Assembly (NCBI GenBank): GCA_042408415.1
Contig: JBHORE010000059.1
Location: forward strand, 8,746-72,745
Length of the DNA stretch: 64,000 bases
Direction: 5' to 3'
From: Thermobaculum sp042408415
GTDB lineage: Bacteria; Chloroflexota; Chloroflexia; Thermobaculales; Thermobaculaceae
The first letter of the stretch is position 1. Each line of letters starts with the position of its first letter. The translations under genes were made by a program, and so were the position numbers. The notes under the pieces are model-generated. The model searched no databases, was not told the origin of the DNA, and was given only the letters and a program-made list of their open reading frames with translations. Shown here piece after piece: positions 17,334-26,610 of this stretch.

Positions 17334-18682
17334 GTAATATATCTACATCGCTAAGAAAGCCAGAAATAGAGCCAAGCATACTTAATCCTATTTTCCTTAC
17401 ATTATGGGCCATGCAGGCTCTTACTCAGACCTCTCAAAACGTAATCAACTTTGCTCTACTAATTCTGACGCAAACCATAACTGGTTCAACAGCTCACGTA
17501 AGCTTCATAATACTATCCTTTAGTTTACCAGCTGTCATCTTCAGTAGCATAGCTGGCGTCCTAGTTGACCATTGGAACAAACGTACTGTGATGGCGGCCA
17601 GCAATATAATAAGAGCACTTGCCGTAGCAAGTTACGTGTTCGTCAACGACAGCTCGGATATGCCTAGAGTGTACTTAGCTAGCTTTGTGCTAGCTTCTTC
17701 AGCTCAATTCTTCGCTCCTGCAGAGGGGGCTGTTATACCGAGGATAGTAGGAAAGCGAGCATTAATAACTGCGAACTCGCTATATAACTTGACTTTCATG
17801 GCTTCTCAGTTCCTAGGATTTACCATAATAGGGTGGTTGCTCATACGCTTCATGGGGCTTAGGACCGTATTCATACTCATAGCTATCCTGTATGCGATCG
17901 CAGCAATAGTGATTGCAACTCTGCCCATTCCCGATATACGGCCAAGGACGGGTGAAGGAATCAGCCTTGAAAAGATATGGCAGGATCTAAGAGAAGGCTG
18001 GCACTTTATCATTGAAAGAAGATCCTTAGCGATCACCATCATACACTTGTCGATCGCCAACTCCAGCTACTTAATGCTAGGTACATTAGGACCTTCGTTT
18101 GTAACAAACATACTGCATATAAGATCAGAGGATTTAGGATTACTACTTGCACCTGCAGGCATCTTCACTTTACTGGGAATAATATTGGTCAATAAGTTGG
18201 CTAAGCCTAGCAACAGGCACGAGATGATACATTTCGGACTAATGGGTGTAGGAGTTAGTGTGCTAGGACTAGCAATTACTACTCCCATCACGCATCTCAT
18301 AGCAGAGAACGCATCAGTAATTACGCCTTCTTGGTTAACGACTTTCGTTGCAGTATTACTAAGCATGTTATTTGGATTCTCGGCAGCTTTTGTGGCTATA
18401 CCTGCGCAGACAGTACTTCAAGAGAAATCACACGATTACAATCGAGCTCGAGTCCTGTCGACATTCTACACAGTTTCTAATGCAGCATCCTTTTTCCCTA
18501 TATTGCTTGCAGGTAGCATAGCAGACCACATAGGCATATTACAGACGATGACTATAATCGGGCTATTTATTGTTACCGTTGGAGCTAGCAGTCAATACTT
18601 GTTCTTACAGAACAACAGGAACTGGGATAAAGCAAAGATAGGTATCACAGAGACATTTCCTGGGAAGGACTCAAAAGCTTAA
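17330..18682 (+). CDS. MFS transporter
   Basis: 450 residues, about 12 TM helices. The loop after TM2 reads GVLVDHWNKRTVM, the MFS motif A, and the fold matches the MFS_3/antibiotic-efflux type. GTG start overlaps the DUF951 stop. Substrate unknown; export is the likelier direction for this subfamily. Ends ten bases before the convergent slipin gene. Confidence 0.85.
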   Translation: MSNISTSLRKPEIEPSILNPIFLTLWAMQALTQTSQNVINFALLILTQTITGSTAHVSFIILSFSLPAVIFSSIAGVLVDHWNKRTVMAASNIIRALAVASYVFVNDSSDMPRVYLASFVLASSAQFFAPAEGAVIPRIVGKRALITANSLYNLTFMASQFLGFTIIGWLLIRFMGLRTVFILIAILYAIAAIVIATLPIPDIRPRTGEGISLEKIWQDLREGWHFIIERRSLAITIIHLSIANSSYLMLGTLGPSFVTNILHIRSEDLGLLLAPAGIFTLLGIILVNKLAKPSNRHEMIHFGLMGVGVSVLGLAITTPITHLIAENASVITPSWLTTFVAVLLSMLFGFSAAFVAIPAQTVLQEKSHDYNRARVLSTFYTVSNAASFFPILLAGSIADHIGILQTMTIIGLFIVTVGASSQYLFLQNNRNWDKAKIGITETFPGKDSKA

Positions 18683-18692
18683 CAGAAAAACC

Positions 18693-19475
18693 TTATCTAC
18701 TATCTCTGTTGTAGCCGCTATCTACAGGATTAGGATCCTTGTGCAAGAACTCCCTAAGAAGGTCAACAGGCACTGGGAATATCAACGTCGAATTTTGGTC
18801 AGCCGCTATCTCGGTTAAGGTCTGTAGGTAACGTAACTGTAAACTTATAGGTTCTTGCGCCATTATAGCTGCAGCATCCCTTAGTCTTTGCGAAGATTCA
18901 TACTCGCCTTCAGCATGTATAATTTTAGCTCTTTTCTCGCGTTCAGCTTCGGCCTGGCGAGCCATAGCACGTTGCATACCTTCTGGCAGCTCTACATCCT
19001 TTACCTCTACTATACTTACCTTGACACCCCAAGGCTCAGTCTGCTCATCAATTATCTTCTGCAGAGTGTCGTTAATCTTCTCTCGATGCGCTAAAAGCTC
19101 ATCTAGCTCCGATTGTCCAAGTACACTTCTGAGGGTAGTCTGGGCTATCTGGAAGGTGGACTTTATATAATCAACTACATTAATGACGGCCATCTTAGGA
19201 TCAAATACCCTAAAGTAGACCACAGCATTGACCCTGACCGATACGTTGTCACGGGTTATCACCTCCTGAGCAGGGACATCCATGGTAACCACACGTAGAT
19301 CTACTCTGACCATGCGCTCGATAAGAGGAATGAGAGGGATCAGACCAGGCCCCCTTACACCAGCAAATCTTCCCAGCCTGAAGATGACTCCGCGTTCATA
19401 CTCCTGAGTCACCCGTAAAGAAGCACGTACCAATAACGCTAGAACTATTATCAGAACTATAATCACATATAGCAT
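18693..19475 (-). CDS. Slipin-type SPFH/band 7 membrane protein
   Basis: 260 residues. One N-terminal TM helix (VIIVLIIVLALLVRASL) leads into the SPFH domain (RVTQEYERGVIFRLGRF, MDVPAQEVITRDNVSV, VKDVELPEGMQRAMARQAEA). A coiled coil (residues 175-220) follows, and the C-terminus reads STLIFPVPVDLL. Slipins form oligomers in membranes. They usually pair with an NfeD protein, which is absent here. It lies 15 bases after uvrB on the same strand. Confidence 0.9.
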   Translation of the reverse strand: MLYVIIVLIIVLALLVRASLRVTQEYERGVIFRLGRFAGVRGPGLIPLIPLIERMVRVDLRVVTMDVPAQEVITRDNVSVRVNAVVYFRVFDPKMAVINVVDYIKSTFQIAQTTLRSVLGQSELDELLAHREKINDTLQKIIDEQTEPWGVKVSIVEVKDVELPEGMQRAMARQAEAEREKRAKIIHAEGEYESSQRLRDAAAIMAQEPISLQLRYLQTLTEIAADQNSTLIFPVPVDLLREFLHKDPNPVDSGYNRDSR

Positions 19476-19490
19476 AGCACTGCTCCTCGA

Positions 19491-21467
19491 TTACATAGCT
19501 ATCTTGCGAAGCTCAGCTATCTGATCACGCAAGATAGCTGCTTTCTCAAACTCTAACGCCTTAGCGGCCTGTTTCATCTGAGATTCCAGATCCTTTATCA
19601 TCCTGAATATCTCATCCTTGGATAGACTCACAGCACCGTCCGCTCGATATTGCTCCTTAGACTCAGCAATAGCCTTGACTCTCTCAGTAATATCACGCAC
19701 TTCCTTGACTATGCTTGCAGGTACTATATTGTGCTTGAGGTTGTACTCCATCTGAATAGCACGTCTACGGTTCGTTTCATCTATAGCCTTCTGCATCGAC
19801 TCAGTGATGGTGTCTGCATACATGATAACCTTGCCTTCAACATGACGAGCAGCCCTACCGATCATCTGTATAAGCGATCTCTCAGAACGTAAAAAGCCTT
19901 CCTTATCAGCGTCTAGGATAGCTACTAAGGATACCTCCGGGAGATCTAGTCCCTCCCTCAAAAGGTTTATGCCTACTATCACATCATATACTCCAAGGCG
20001 TAGATCGCGAAGTATCTCAACACGCTCCAAAGTATCTATCTCATGATGGATATAGCGGTTCTTGATACCCATCTCGCTCAGGTAATCAGAGAGTTCCTCA
20101 GCCATACGCTTATTGAGCGTAGTTATTATCACCCTCTGTCCCTTGGATACTCTCTCGTGAACCTCATCCAGGAGGTCGTCTATCTGACCTTCCGTAGGAC
20201 GAACGCTGATCTCCGGATCAAGCAGTCCAGTAGGCCTAATGATCTGATGGACGATCTGTTCTGAGTGCTCCTCCTCCCATGGGCCAGGAGTAGCCGAAAC
20301 GTATATGGCGTTGACTATATGGGATTGAAATTCATCGAACGTTAATGGGCGGTTATCTAACGCTGATGGTAGTCTGAAGCCATACTGAACGAGCACCTCT
20401 TTCCGCGATCGGTCGCCTGCACACATTCCTCTGATCTGAGGCAGAGTAATATGGGACTCATCGACTATAAGCAAGAAATCGTCAGGGAAATAGTCAAGCA
20501 ACGTTATAGGGGGCTCCCCAGGTTTACGTCCCGACAGGTGCCTTGAGTAGTTCTCGACACCTGAACAGTAACCAGCTTCGGAGAGCATCTCAAGATCATA
20601 CAAGGTTCTCTGCTTGAGCCTTTCAGCTTCAACTATCTTGCCCTGCTCCATAAACCATTTATAGCGTTCCTCAAGCTCTTCTCTGATAGCCTTGATAGCC
20701 TCTTGAAGCCTCTCTTGAGATGTCACGAAGTGCTTTCTAGGATATATATCTGCTCTGGTGCGCTCAATAAGCACCTCGCCAGTGAGGGGATCTATCTCAG
20801 TAATCCTGTCCACCTCGTCACCAAAGAACTCGATTCTTAGAGCTATCTCATCATAAGCAGGCTGTATCTCAAGAGTATCTCCTCTAACTCTAAACGTACC
20901 TCTTGACAAAGACTGATCATTCCGATCATATTGCGCCTCTACCAGGCGACGGATGACCTTACTGAGTCGTACAGTATCTCCCCGCTTGAGAGATATAACG
21001 AACTTACTGTACTCTTCTGGAGAGCCGAGACCATAAATACATGACACGCTGGCGACGATTATGACATCTCGCCTCTCTAGGAGAGCCATAGTAGCGGCAT
21101 GACGCAGCTTATCTATCTCGTCGTTGATCTCGGTATCTTTTTCTATGTATGTATCGGTCTGAGGAATATAAGCCTCAGGCTGATAGTAGTCATAGTAGCT
21201 AACAAAATACTCAACTGCATTATTGGGGAAAAATTCCTTGAACTCAGCATAAAGCTGAGCTGCAAGAGTCTTATTGTGAGCTATAACCAAAGTAGGACGC
21301 TGCAGACGTTCTATAACATTGGCTACTGTGAAGGTCTTCCCCGTCCCTGTAGCGCCTAGCAGGGTTTGATGTCGCATACCTGCATTTACACCTTCAACCA
21401 AGGACTCTATCGCCTTGGGCTGATCACCTACAGGCCGAAGGTCAGATATTATCTTGAACTCACCCAT
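19491..21467 (-). CDS. uvrB: Excinuclease ABC subunit B
   Basis: 658 residues, full length. Motifs in order: Walker A GATGTGKTFTVANVI, the YYDYYQPEAYIP beta-hairpin region, the DESH box (LLIVDESHITLPQ), helicase motifs V/VI (VGINLLREGLDLPEVSLV; QMIGRAARH), and a C-terminal UVR domain (MKQAAKALEFEKAAILRDQ) that contacts UvrC. UvrB is the damage-verifying helicase of nucleotide excision repair. No uvrA or uvrC is in the window. Confidence 0.98.
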   Translation of the reverse strand: MGEFKIISDLRPVGDQPKAIESLVEGVNAGMRHQTLLGATGTGKTFTVANVIERLQRPTLVIAHNKTLAAQLYAEFKEFFPNNAVEYFVSYYDYYQPEAYIPQTDTYIEKDTEINDEIDKLRHAATMALLERRDVIIVASVSCIYGLGSPEEYSKFVISLKRGDTVRLSKVIRRLVEAQYDRNDQSLSRGTFRVRGDTLEIQPAYDEIALRIEFFGDEVDRITEIDPLTGEVLIERTRADIYPRKHFVTSQERLQEAIKAIREELEERYKWFMEQGKIVEAERLKQRTLYDLEMLSEAGYCSGVENYSRHLSGRKPGEPPITLLDYFPDDFLLIVDESHITLPQIRGMCAGDRSRKEVLVQYGFRLPSALDNRPLTFDEFQSHIVNAIYVSATPGPWEEEHSEQIVHQIIRPTGLLDPEISVRPTEGQIDDLLDEVHERVSKGQRVIITTLNKRMAEELSDYLSEMGIKNRYIHHEIDTLERVEILRDLRLGVYDVIVGINLLREGLDLPEVSLVAILDADKEGFLRSERSLIQMIGRAARHVEGKVIMYADTITESMQKAIDETNRRRAIQMEYNLKHNIVPASIVKEVRDITERVKAIAESKEQYRADGAVSLSKDEIFRMIKDLESQMKQAAKALEFEKAAILRDQIAELRKIAM

Positions 21468-21566
21468 AACTCCAACCCAATCACACCATTATGTAAGTCA
21501 AGTTCATTATATCTGACACGGAATATATAAACGAACTGAAGATCTAACCTCCCCCGATAAAGAAGA

Positions 21567-21605
21567 AGTCCCTGGTACCTTTTATCAGTCAAAGCACCAG
21601 GGACT
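21567..21605 (-). terminator. Probable intrinsic terminator after the YceI gene
   Basis: AGTCCCTGGT (21567-21576) pairs perfectly with ACCAGGGACT (21596-21605). On the minus strand the hairpin is followed by a T-rich tract (TCTTCTTTATC), which fits termination of the yceI transcript 25 bases after its stop. Confidence 0.65.
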
Positions 21606-21629
21606 CACAATTTGATCCAAAAAGCAGTC

Positions 21630-22184
21630 TTATTCTGATTTCACGGCAGCAATATACAAGGCAATCTTGACCTTATCGCTTACAACTGCCTGACCGCTTT
21701 CAAGCAAGGCATTCCAACGAAGTCCATAATCCTTGCGATTGATTTCCGTTTCAGCACTAAAGGCTGCTCTCTGTTTGCCATATGCATCGATTAGCTGCCC
21801 CTCAAATGTAGTATGCAACACTACCGGCAGAGTTATGTCCCGGATAGTAAGATTACCGTGTACATCAGCTGTGTTCTCACCTGTCCGTTCAATCTTAGTG
21901 CTTGAGAACAAGATATAAGGATAACTCTCGGCGTTGAAGAAATCATCTGAGCGTAGATGTTCATCACGCTTACTGTCTCCCGTATCGACGCTGCTAGCTT
22001 CTATCTTAGCTTCTACCTGGGAATTCTCTGGATAATCCTCATCAGCATGGATGATTCCCTCAAATCTGCGAAAGTAACCTTTGACCGTCGATACCACCAT
22101 ATGACGCACAGAGAACTCTACAACCGAGTGCGCAGAATCGATCACCCAAGCAGTGCGGACCTTTTCACCGGTTTCTATTGACAT
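21630..22184 (-). CDS. YceI family protein
   Basis: 184 residues. Family motifs: WVIDSAHSVVEFSVRHMVVSTVKG, FEGIIHADED, KRDEHLRSDDFFNAESYP and a final NRKDYGLRWN. YceI proteins form a lipocalin-like barrel that binds isoprenoid or long-chain lipids. No signal peptide is evident, so this copy appears cytosolic. AGGAGGG precedes ATG. It is divergent from an HxlR regulator with which it shares a promoter/operator region, so control by that regulator is likely. Confidence 0.93.
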   Translation of the reverse strand: MSIETGEKVRTAWVIDSAHSVVEFSVRHMVVSTVKGYFRRFEGIIHADEDYPENSQVEAKIEASSVDTGDSKRDEHLRSDDFFNAESYPYILFSSTKIERTGENTADVHGNLTIRDITLPVVLHTTFEGQLIDAYGKQRAAFSAETEINRKDYGLRWNALLESGQAVVSDKVKIALYIAAVKSE

Positions 22185-22220
22185 ACTTCCCTCCTATAAG
22201 CAACTTACTTTTGATAACCA

Positions 22221-22249
22221 ATTTTATCTTTCGTGTAAACCGTTGTCAA
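22221..22249 (-). promoter_or_regulatory. Promoter of the YceI gene
   Basis: Minus strand: TTGACA (22249-22244), a 17-base spacer, TAAAAT (22226-22221). The -35 box overlaps the -35 box of the opposite promoter on the other strand. Confidence 0.7.
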
Positions 22250-22268
22250 GAGAGCGCGCAACGTTTAC
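22235..22268. promoter_or_regulatory. Inverted-repeat operator between yceI and the HxlR gene
   Basis: GTAAACCGTTG (22235-22245) and CAACGTTTAC (22259-22268) form an inverted repeat with a single-base bulge. The arms cover the -35 of both divergent promoters and the -10 of the HxlR promoter, so a bound dimer would block both genes. The HxlR protein encoded next door is the obvious candidate ligand. Confidence 0.6.
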
Positions 22269-22271
22269 AAT
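22243..22271 (+). promoter_or_regulatory. Promoter of the HxlR gene
   Basis: TTGTCA (22243-22248), a 17-base spacer, TACAAT (22266-22271). The ATG follows the -10 box by only nine bases, so the mRNA would have almost no leader. Confidence 0.65.
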
Positions 22272-22280
22272 TGTATTAGG

Positions 22281-22643
22281 ATGGAGGATCATAGAATCAA
22301 ACACGATGTATTCTGTCCGTACTACCAGAAAACGATCGAATTGATCGGACGAAGGTGGACTGGTGCCATCATAAGAGCGCTGCTCTCTGGGGTGAACAGG
22401 TTCTCAGATCTGCGAGAATCTATACCTGACCTTAGCGATCGTATGCTTTCCGAGCGTTTGAAAGAATTGGAGGAAGAAGGCATAGTAGAGCGCCATGTCT
22501 ATCCGGAGACGCCAGTACGGATAGAGTATAAGTTGACACCCAAGGGGGAAGATCTAGCTGAGATAGTAGAAGCGGTATCAAGGTGGGCCCACGAGTGGCT
22601 GGCCAAACACGAGTCCACGGAAGAGATTAGAACCGTTTCATAA
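22281..22643 (+). CDS. HxlR family transcriptional regulator
   Basis: 120 residues. The winged-helix core is typical: CPYYQKTIELIGRRWTGAII, NRFSDLRESIPDLSDRMLSERL and KELEEEGIVERHVYPETPVR. Cys12 is in the position of the redox or electrophile-sensing Cys of HxlR/HypR proteins. The ATG is nine bases from the -10 box and lacks a separate ribosome site, so the message is probably leaderless. It likely regulates itself and yceI through the inverted repeat between them. Confidence 0.9.
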   Translation: MEDHRIKHDVFCPYYQKTIELIGRRWTGAIIRALLSGVNRFSDLRESIPDLSDRMLSERLKELEEEGIVERHVYPETPVRIEYKLTPKGEDLAEIVEAVSRWAHEWLAKHESTEEIRTVS

Positions 22644-22724
22644 TCTTAGAGTTGGGTGATCAAGCAACGATACGACAGCTAGGTAATGCTGTATAAGTTT
22701 TTTTGTCTTAATTTATAAAGATGC

Positions 22725-24596
22725 CTAACTACTCGTTGCTGCTACCGAGGTATCCTTAGCAGCATGTAAGAATTGTTCCCTGTAAAGCTTTGCGTAGAGC
22801 CCTTCAGCAGCTAGTAACTCGGAATGAGTGCCTCTTTCTATAATCCTGCCTCTGTCTATAACAAGTATCTGATCAGCCGACAAGATGGTGGATAGACGAT
22901 GAGCTATAGCTATTGTTGTCCTACCTTGCATTAAGGTGGCTAGAGCTCGCTGTACAAGCCTTTCAGACCGAGTATCAAGAGCACTGGTAGCCTCATCTAG
23001 TATGAGTATACGAGGGTTTTTCAGAACTATCCTTGCAATCGCAATACGTTGCTTCTCACCACCCGAAAACCTATAACCTCTCTCCCCTACAATTGTGTCA
23101 AAACCTTCAGGCAGCTCGGTTATACGGTCGTAGATATTAGCAGCCTTTGTAGCGGCTATCAGCTCTTCCTCGGTAGCATCTGGTTTGGCAAACAGGAGGT
23201 TTTCGCGCACGGATGCATGAAATAGACAAGTCTCCTGAGATACCATGCCTATTATCTGGGGGAGGCTTGTCAATCTTATATCACGTACATCAATACCATC
23301 TATAAGCACTCTGCCCTTAGTGACATCATACAATCGGGCTATTAGATAGGCTATGGTGGTCTTACCAGCCCCGGTTGGACCCACTAAAGCCACGAGAGAA
23401 CCTGGTGGGGCATCAAAGTTGATGTCATGCAGATTCATAGGCCTCCCTGTGCGGCTGTAGCTGAAGTACACATGGTCGAAGGTTATCCTGCCTTTTACGG
23501 CGTGTGGGTCGAGCTCAACAGCATTTGGCCTATCGGTAATCTCTACTGGAAGATCTAGGTATTCAAATATGCGATCAAACAAAGCTAATGCTGCTTGAAT
23601 CTGAACCTGCACAGTCAGTAGCTGTCCCAGAGGGAAGAAAAGCCTACTTTGTAGAGTTGTGAAAGCTACTATCCCTCCAACCGTTATCGGAGGCACCTGG
23701 TCAGGAGGGGTATGTATTATGGTTCTACCTGCAAAGTAGTAGACCAGTGCAGGGGTTATAGAGAAGAACGTAGAGGTAATCATAAAGAACCATCTACCAA
23801 CCATTTGCTGGCGTAGTTGGAGATCAGCAAGGCGCTGATTCTCGCGTGAGAATCTATCAATGGACTCACGCTGCCTACCAAAGGTCTTGGTCAGCAGGAC
23901 GCCAGACACAGATAGAGACTCCTCAATTAGAGCGCTAATATCGGCAAGGCTCTTCTGAGTGTTCTTAGCAAGCTCTCGCCTGATACTACCGACTTTGTAA
24001 GTCAGGTATAGGAAGAGGGGTAATAATGCCAGAGACAGCAAAGTTAGCTGCCATGAGAGCAGAAACATCGCAGTAATTGTAGACACAACAGTAGTTATAT
24101 TAGATACTATGCTCGAAGCAGTGTTGGTAATAACATCCTGTATTCCATTGACGTCGTTACCTAGTCTTGATTGTATCTCTCCAGTTTTAGTCTCGGAGAA
24201 AAACCGCAAAGACATCTTCTGCATGTGCCTGTACAGTTCGTTTCTAAGATCGCGCATTACCCTTTGGCCTATTAAGTTGTTGAGGTATGTCTGCCACACA
24301 CCGATAAGGCCATTCACCACGGGAATAACGATCATCAGGACCGCATACAAGATGAGTTTATCCATGTCTCGCTTGAGTATGGCGTCATCAACTATCAGCT
24401 TGAGGAGATAGGGGTTAGCCAAGCCAACCACAGAGATGATAAGTATCGCTATCAGCACGAGCAGCACATGTAGCTTGTACGGAGCAAAGAATTTGACTAC
24501 TCGCCTAGCAGTGCCGGCCCTTATAGGCTTCTCAGGTTTCTCAGCCATAAGTGCTCTTCGAAAACCACCCCCGCCACCTCCTGCACCCCTAAGCAT
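22725..24596 (-). CDS. ABC exporter, fused TM and ATPase domains
   Basis: 623 residues. Six TM helices span about residues 40-330. The ATPase domain carries Walker A GPTGAGKTT, signature FSGGEKQRIAIAR, Walker B ILILDEATSALD and the H-loop IAHRLST. The order (TM then ATPase) is that of lipid/multidrug half-exporters such as MsbA/LmrA. The N-terminus has an odd Gly run (GAGGGGGGFRR). ATG 24596 overlaps the stop of the upstream MFS gene, with AGGAGG inside that gene. It is the third gene of a MarR-MFS-ABC operon, which suggests drug or toxin export. Confidence 0.92.
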   Translation of the reverse strand: MLRGAGGGGGGFRRALMAEKPEKPIRAGTARRVVKFFAPYKLHVLLVLIAILIISVVGLANPYLLKLIVDDAILKRDMDKLILYAVLMIVIPVVNGLIGVWQTYLNNLIGQRVMRDLRNELYRHMQKMSLRFFSETKTGEIQSRLGNDVNGIQDVITNTASSIVSNITTVVSTITAMFLLSWQLTLLSLALLPLFLYLTYKVGSIRRELAKNTQKSLADISALIEESLSVSGVLLTKTFGRQRESIDRFSRENQRLADLQLRQQMVGRWFFMITSTFFSITPALVYYFAGRTIIHTPPDQVPPITVGGIVAFTTLQSRLFFPLGQLLTVQVQIQAALALFDRIFEYLDLPVEITDRPNAVELDPHAVKGRITFDHVYFSYSRTGRPMNLHDINFDAPPGSLVALVGPTGAGKTTIAYLIARLYDVTKGRVLIDGIDVRDIRLTSLPQIIGMVSQETCLFHASVRENLLFAKPDATEEELIAATKAANIYDRITELPEGFDTIVGERGYRFSGGEKQRIAIARIVLKNPRILILDEATSALDTRSERLVQRALATLMQGRTTIAIAHRLSTILSADQILVIDRGRIIERGTHSELLAAEGLYAKLYREQFLHAAKDTSVAATSS

Positions 24597-25878
24597 CCAA
24601 CGACCTCCTATTGCTACCGTTTACACCAACAAGGCTCTCAGCTTTACGCTCTGCATTCCTCTGCAGGCGTAGGTAAACGAACAACATAGCTATCAACGTA
24701 CCAGCTAGACAGATAATTGCCATAAGCTGCAAAGTAAGAGGCACGCCGATCAAAGCCGAAAGGGAACCTACTATTACACCACCAAAAGGCGTACTACCAG
24801 CAAAGACAAGAAAGTACAGGCTCATGATCCTGCCACGCAAATGGTCAGGCGCGAGCAGTTGGAGCCTAGTGTTGGCGTTGGAGCTGAAGGTTACGCTGGC
24901 GAAACCTAGAATAAATAAACCTAGAAGTGTTAGTGGATAGAGCCTAGATACCCCTACTAACAATAAGGAAAAACTGAATATCAGTGCACCTGCCAGCATA
25001 ACTCCTACTTTAGCCTTACCAGCGTAGGCCACAGCTAACGCAGCTAGCACAGACCCTACGCCCATGGCGGATGTCAGTATACCCAACACCTCTGGCCCGG
25101 CTCCCAGTATGTACTTATCTATAAGCGGAAGCATGACAGTGAAGTTGTATCCGAATATACCTAAGCATGCCATCAGCAATAGCACAAGCAATATATCTGA
25201 GTGGCTGAAGGCATACTTGACGCCTTCAGCCACTTGAGTAAGCACGCGTCCTCTCGGTGACCGTGCTACAGCAACAAATTCGTCAGTATGCATAATAAAA
25301 AGACCAAATATGACCGCGAGAAAGCTAAGAGCATTAGCAGCAAAAGCACCGCCGGTACCTAGCCATCCTATCATTAGGCCACCTATGCTAGGCCCAATTA
25401 TCCTAGCGGAGTTGAAGAGCATACTGTTAAGCGCCACAGCATTAGCAAGCTTATTTGGTCCTACAAGCTCCACTACAAATGCTTGTCTTGTAGGATTGTC
25501 AATAGAATTGATCACTCCTAGAGAAAATGCCAGTACATAGACATGCCATAGTTGAACATGATGCGATATCACAAGGAACGCTAAAATACCAGCTTGGATA
25601 GCAGCTGAAGATTGAGTTATTATCAAAACTCTATGCTTAGGGAGCCTATCCGCCAGCACCCCTCCGAATAATGCCATGACGGTAATGGGTAAAAACTGTA
25701 GCATCGTTACAAAGCCTAGAGCACTGGGGGAGTTGGTGAGTTGCAGAACCAGCCAAGATTGGGCTATGGTCTGCATCCATGTCCCTGATAGGGATATCAG
25801 CTGCCCAAGCCAAAAAACTCTATAGTTATATACAGACAGCGCACTAAATGTACGTCTTATACTAGCGGTCAGGCTCAA
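24589..25878 (-). CDS. MFS exporter of the MFS_3 (EntS-like) type
   Basis: 429 residues from TTG 25878, chosen because GGAGGT lies five bases before it; the open frame extends to 25932 inside the MarR gene but without a ribosome site. About 12 TM helices. Motifs: FWLGQLISLSGTWMQTIAQSWL at the N-terminus, GVLADRLPKHRVL (motif A) and NPTRQAFVVELVG. The pattern is that of enterobactin/macrolide exporters. It overlaps both the MarR gene and the ABC gene, so the three are one operon. Confidence 0.88.
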   Translation of the reverse strand: MSLTASIRRTFSALSVYNYRVFWLGQLISLSGTWMQTIAQSWLVLQLTNSPSALGFVTMLQFLPITVMALFGGVLADRLPKHRVLIITQSSAAIQAGILAFLVISHHVQLWHVYVLAFSLGVINSIDNPTRQAFVVELVGPNKLANAVALNSMLFNSARIIGPSIGGLMIGWLGTGGAFAANALSFLAVIFGLFIMHTDEFVAVARSPRGRVLTQVAEGVKYAFSHSDILLVLLLMACLGIFGYNFTVMLPLIDKYILGAGPEVLGILTSAMGVGSVLAALAVAYAGKAKVGVMLAGALIFSFSLLLVGVSRLYPLTLLGLFILGFASVTFSSNANTRLQLLAPDHLRGRIMSLYFLVFAGSTPFGGVIVGSLSALIGVPLTLQLMAIICLAGTLIAMLFVYLRLQRNAERKAESLVGVNGSNRRSLDA

Positions 25879-26335
25879 TAGACACCTCCAAGGGGTTTGA
25901 TGGCGAAGGTAGAGTCTCGGCAGCGTTACCAAGCTTCTCTAGCGCAACAGTCACCTCTTCCAGATCCTCACCTAATGCACGAGCTATATTAGCCAAGTAC
26001 TCCCTATTAATCTGTCTTATATCGCCGACGACCGACTCTCCCTCAGGAGTTAGTCTAAGAGGTATAACTCTTCGATCTTCAGGTGTCTGGAGACGCTCAA
26101 CCAATCCTGCTCTGACCAGCTTATCCACCAGACCGCTGACAGTAGAGACAGTCACGCCTAACTGCTGAGATATAAAGTTAGTTGTGGCTCCTGGGTGCCT
26201 TCTCAGTATAAACAACACCCTGAGTTGTGGAAGTGTCAGTCCTTTGTCTTCCCACAACCTTAGCCTAAGTGCATCTACCAGGTGCACTACCTTCCAATAT
26301 GCTCTCCGGAATCTAGCAAGACTTTCTTCTTCCAT
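25862..26335 (-). CDS. MarR family transcriptional regulator
   Basis: 157 residues from ATG 26335, which has GGAGG/AAAGGT upstream; the longer frame to 26440 runs through the promoter. Winged helix: LTLPQLRVLFILRRHPGATTNFI, QQLGVTVSTVSGLVDKLVRAGLVER, EDRRVIPLRLTPEG. MarR dimers repress efflux genes until a small ligand binds. It is first in the operon with an MFS and an ABC exporter, so it is the likely local repressor. Confidence 0.92.
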   Translation of the reverse strand: MEEESLARFRRAYWKVVHLVDALRLRLWEDKGLTLPQLRVLFILRRHPGATTNFISQQLGVTVSTVSGLVDKLVRAGLVERLQTPEDRRVIPLRLTPEGESVVGDIRQINREYLANIARALGEDLEEVTVALEKLGNAAETLPSPSNPLEVSIEPDR

Positions 26336-26347
26336 ACCTTTAGTCCT

Positions 26348-26381
26348 CCGAATAATTATATACTGATTTCTAATATTTCGG
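26348..26381. promoter_or_regulatory. Inverted repeat over the -10 of the MarR operon
   Basis: CCGAATAATTA (26348-26358) and TAATATTTCGG (26371-26381) are inverted repeats with two mismatches in eleven. The minus-strand TATAAT (26360-26355) lies in the first arm. This is a good candidate for the MarR autoregulatory operator. No convincing -35 was found. Confidence 0.5.
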
Positions 26382-26610
26382 AAATGCCAAAATGTTTGCA
26401 ATTTGCACACTCTTCTCAAGAGTAACATGCAGTTCAGCATCTAACAACAGTGGGTTAGGAACTGAGCGTCTGGCAGGAAATTATAAGGTGCACTCTTGAG
26501 TTTCATATACATAGGGTAGAATTCAGCAGGTCAGACGGCTTTGGCATGGTTACTGATATCGGACATTAATTGCCAGGTTGCTTTGAGTAAAAAGTGTTCA
26601 GGAGTGAGTG

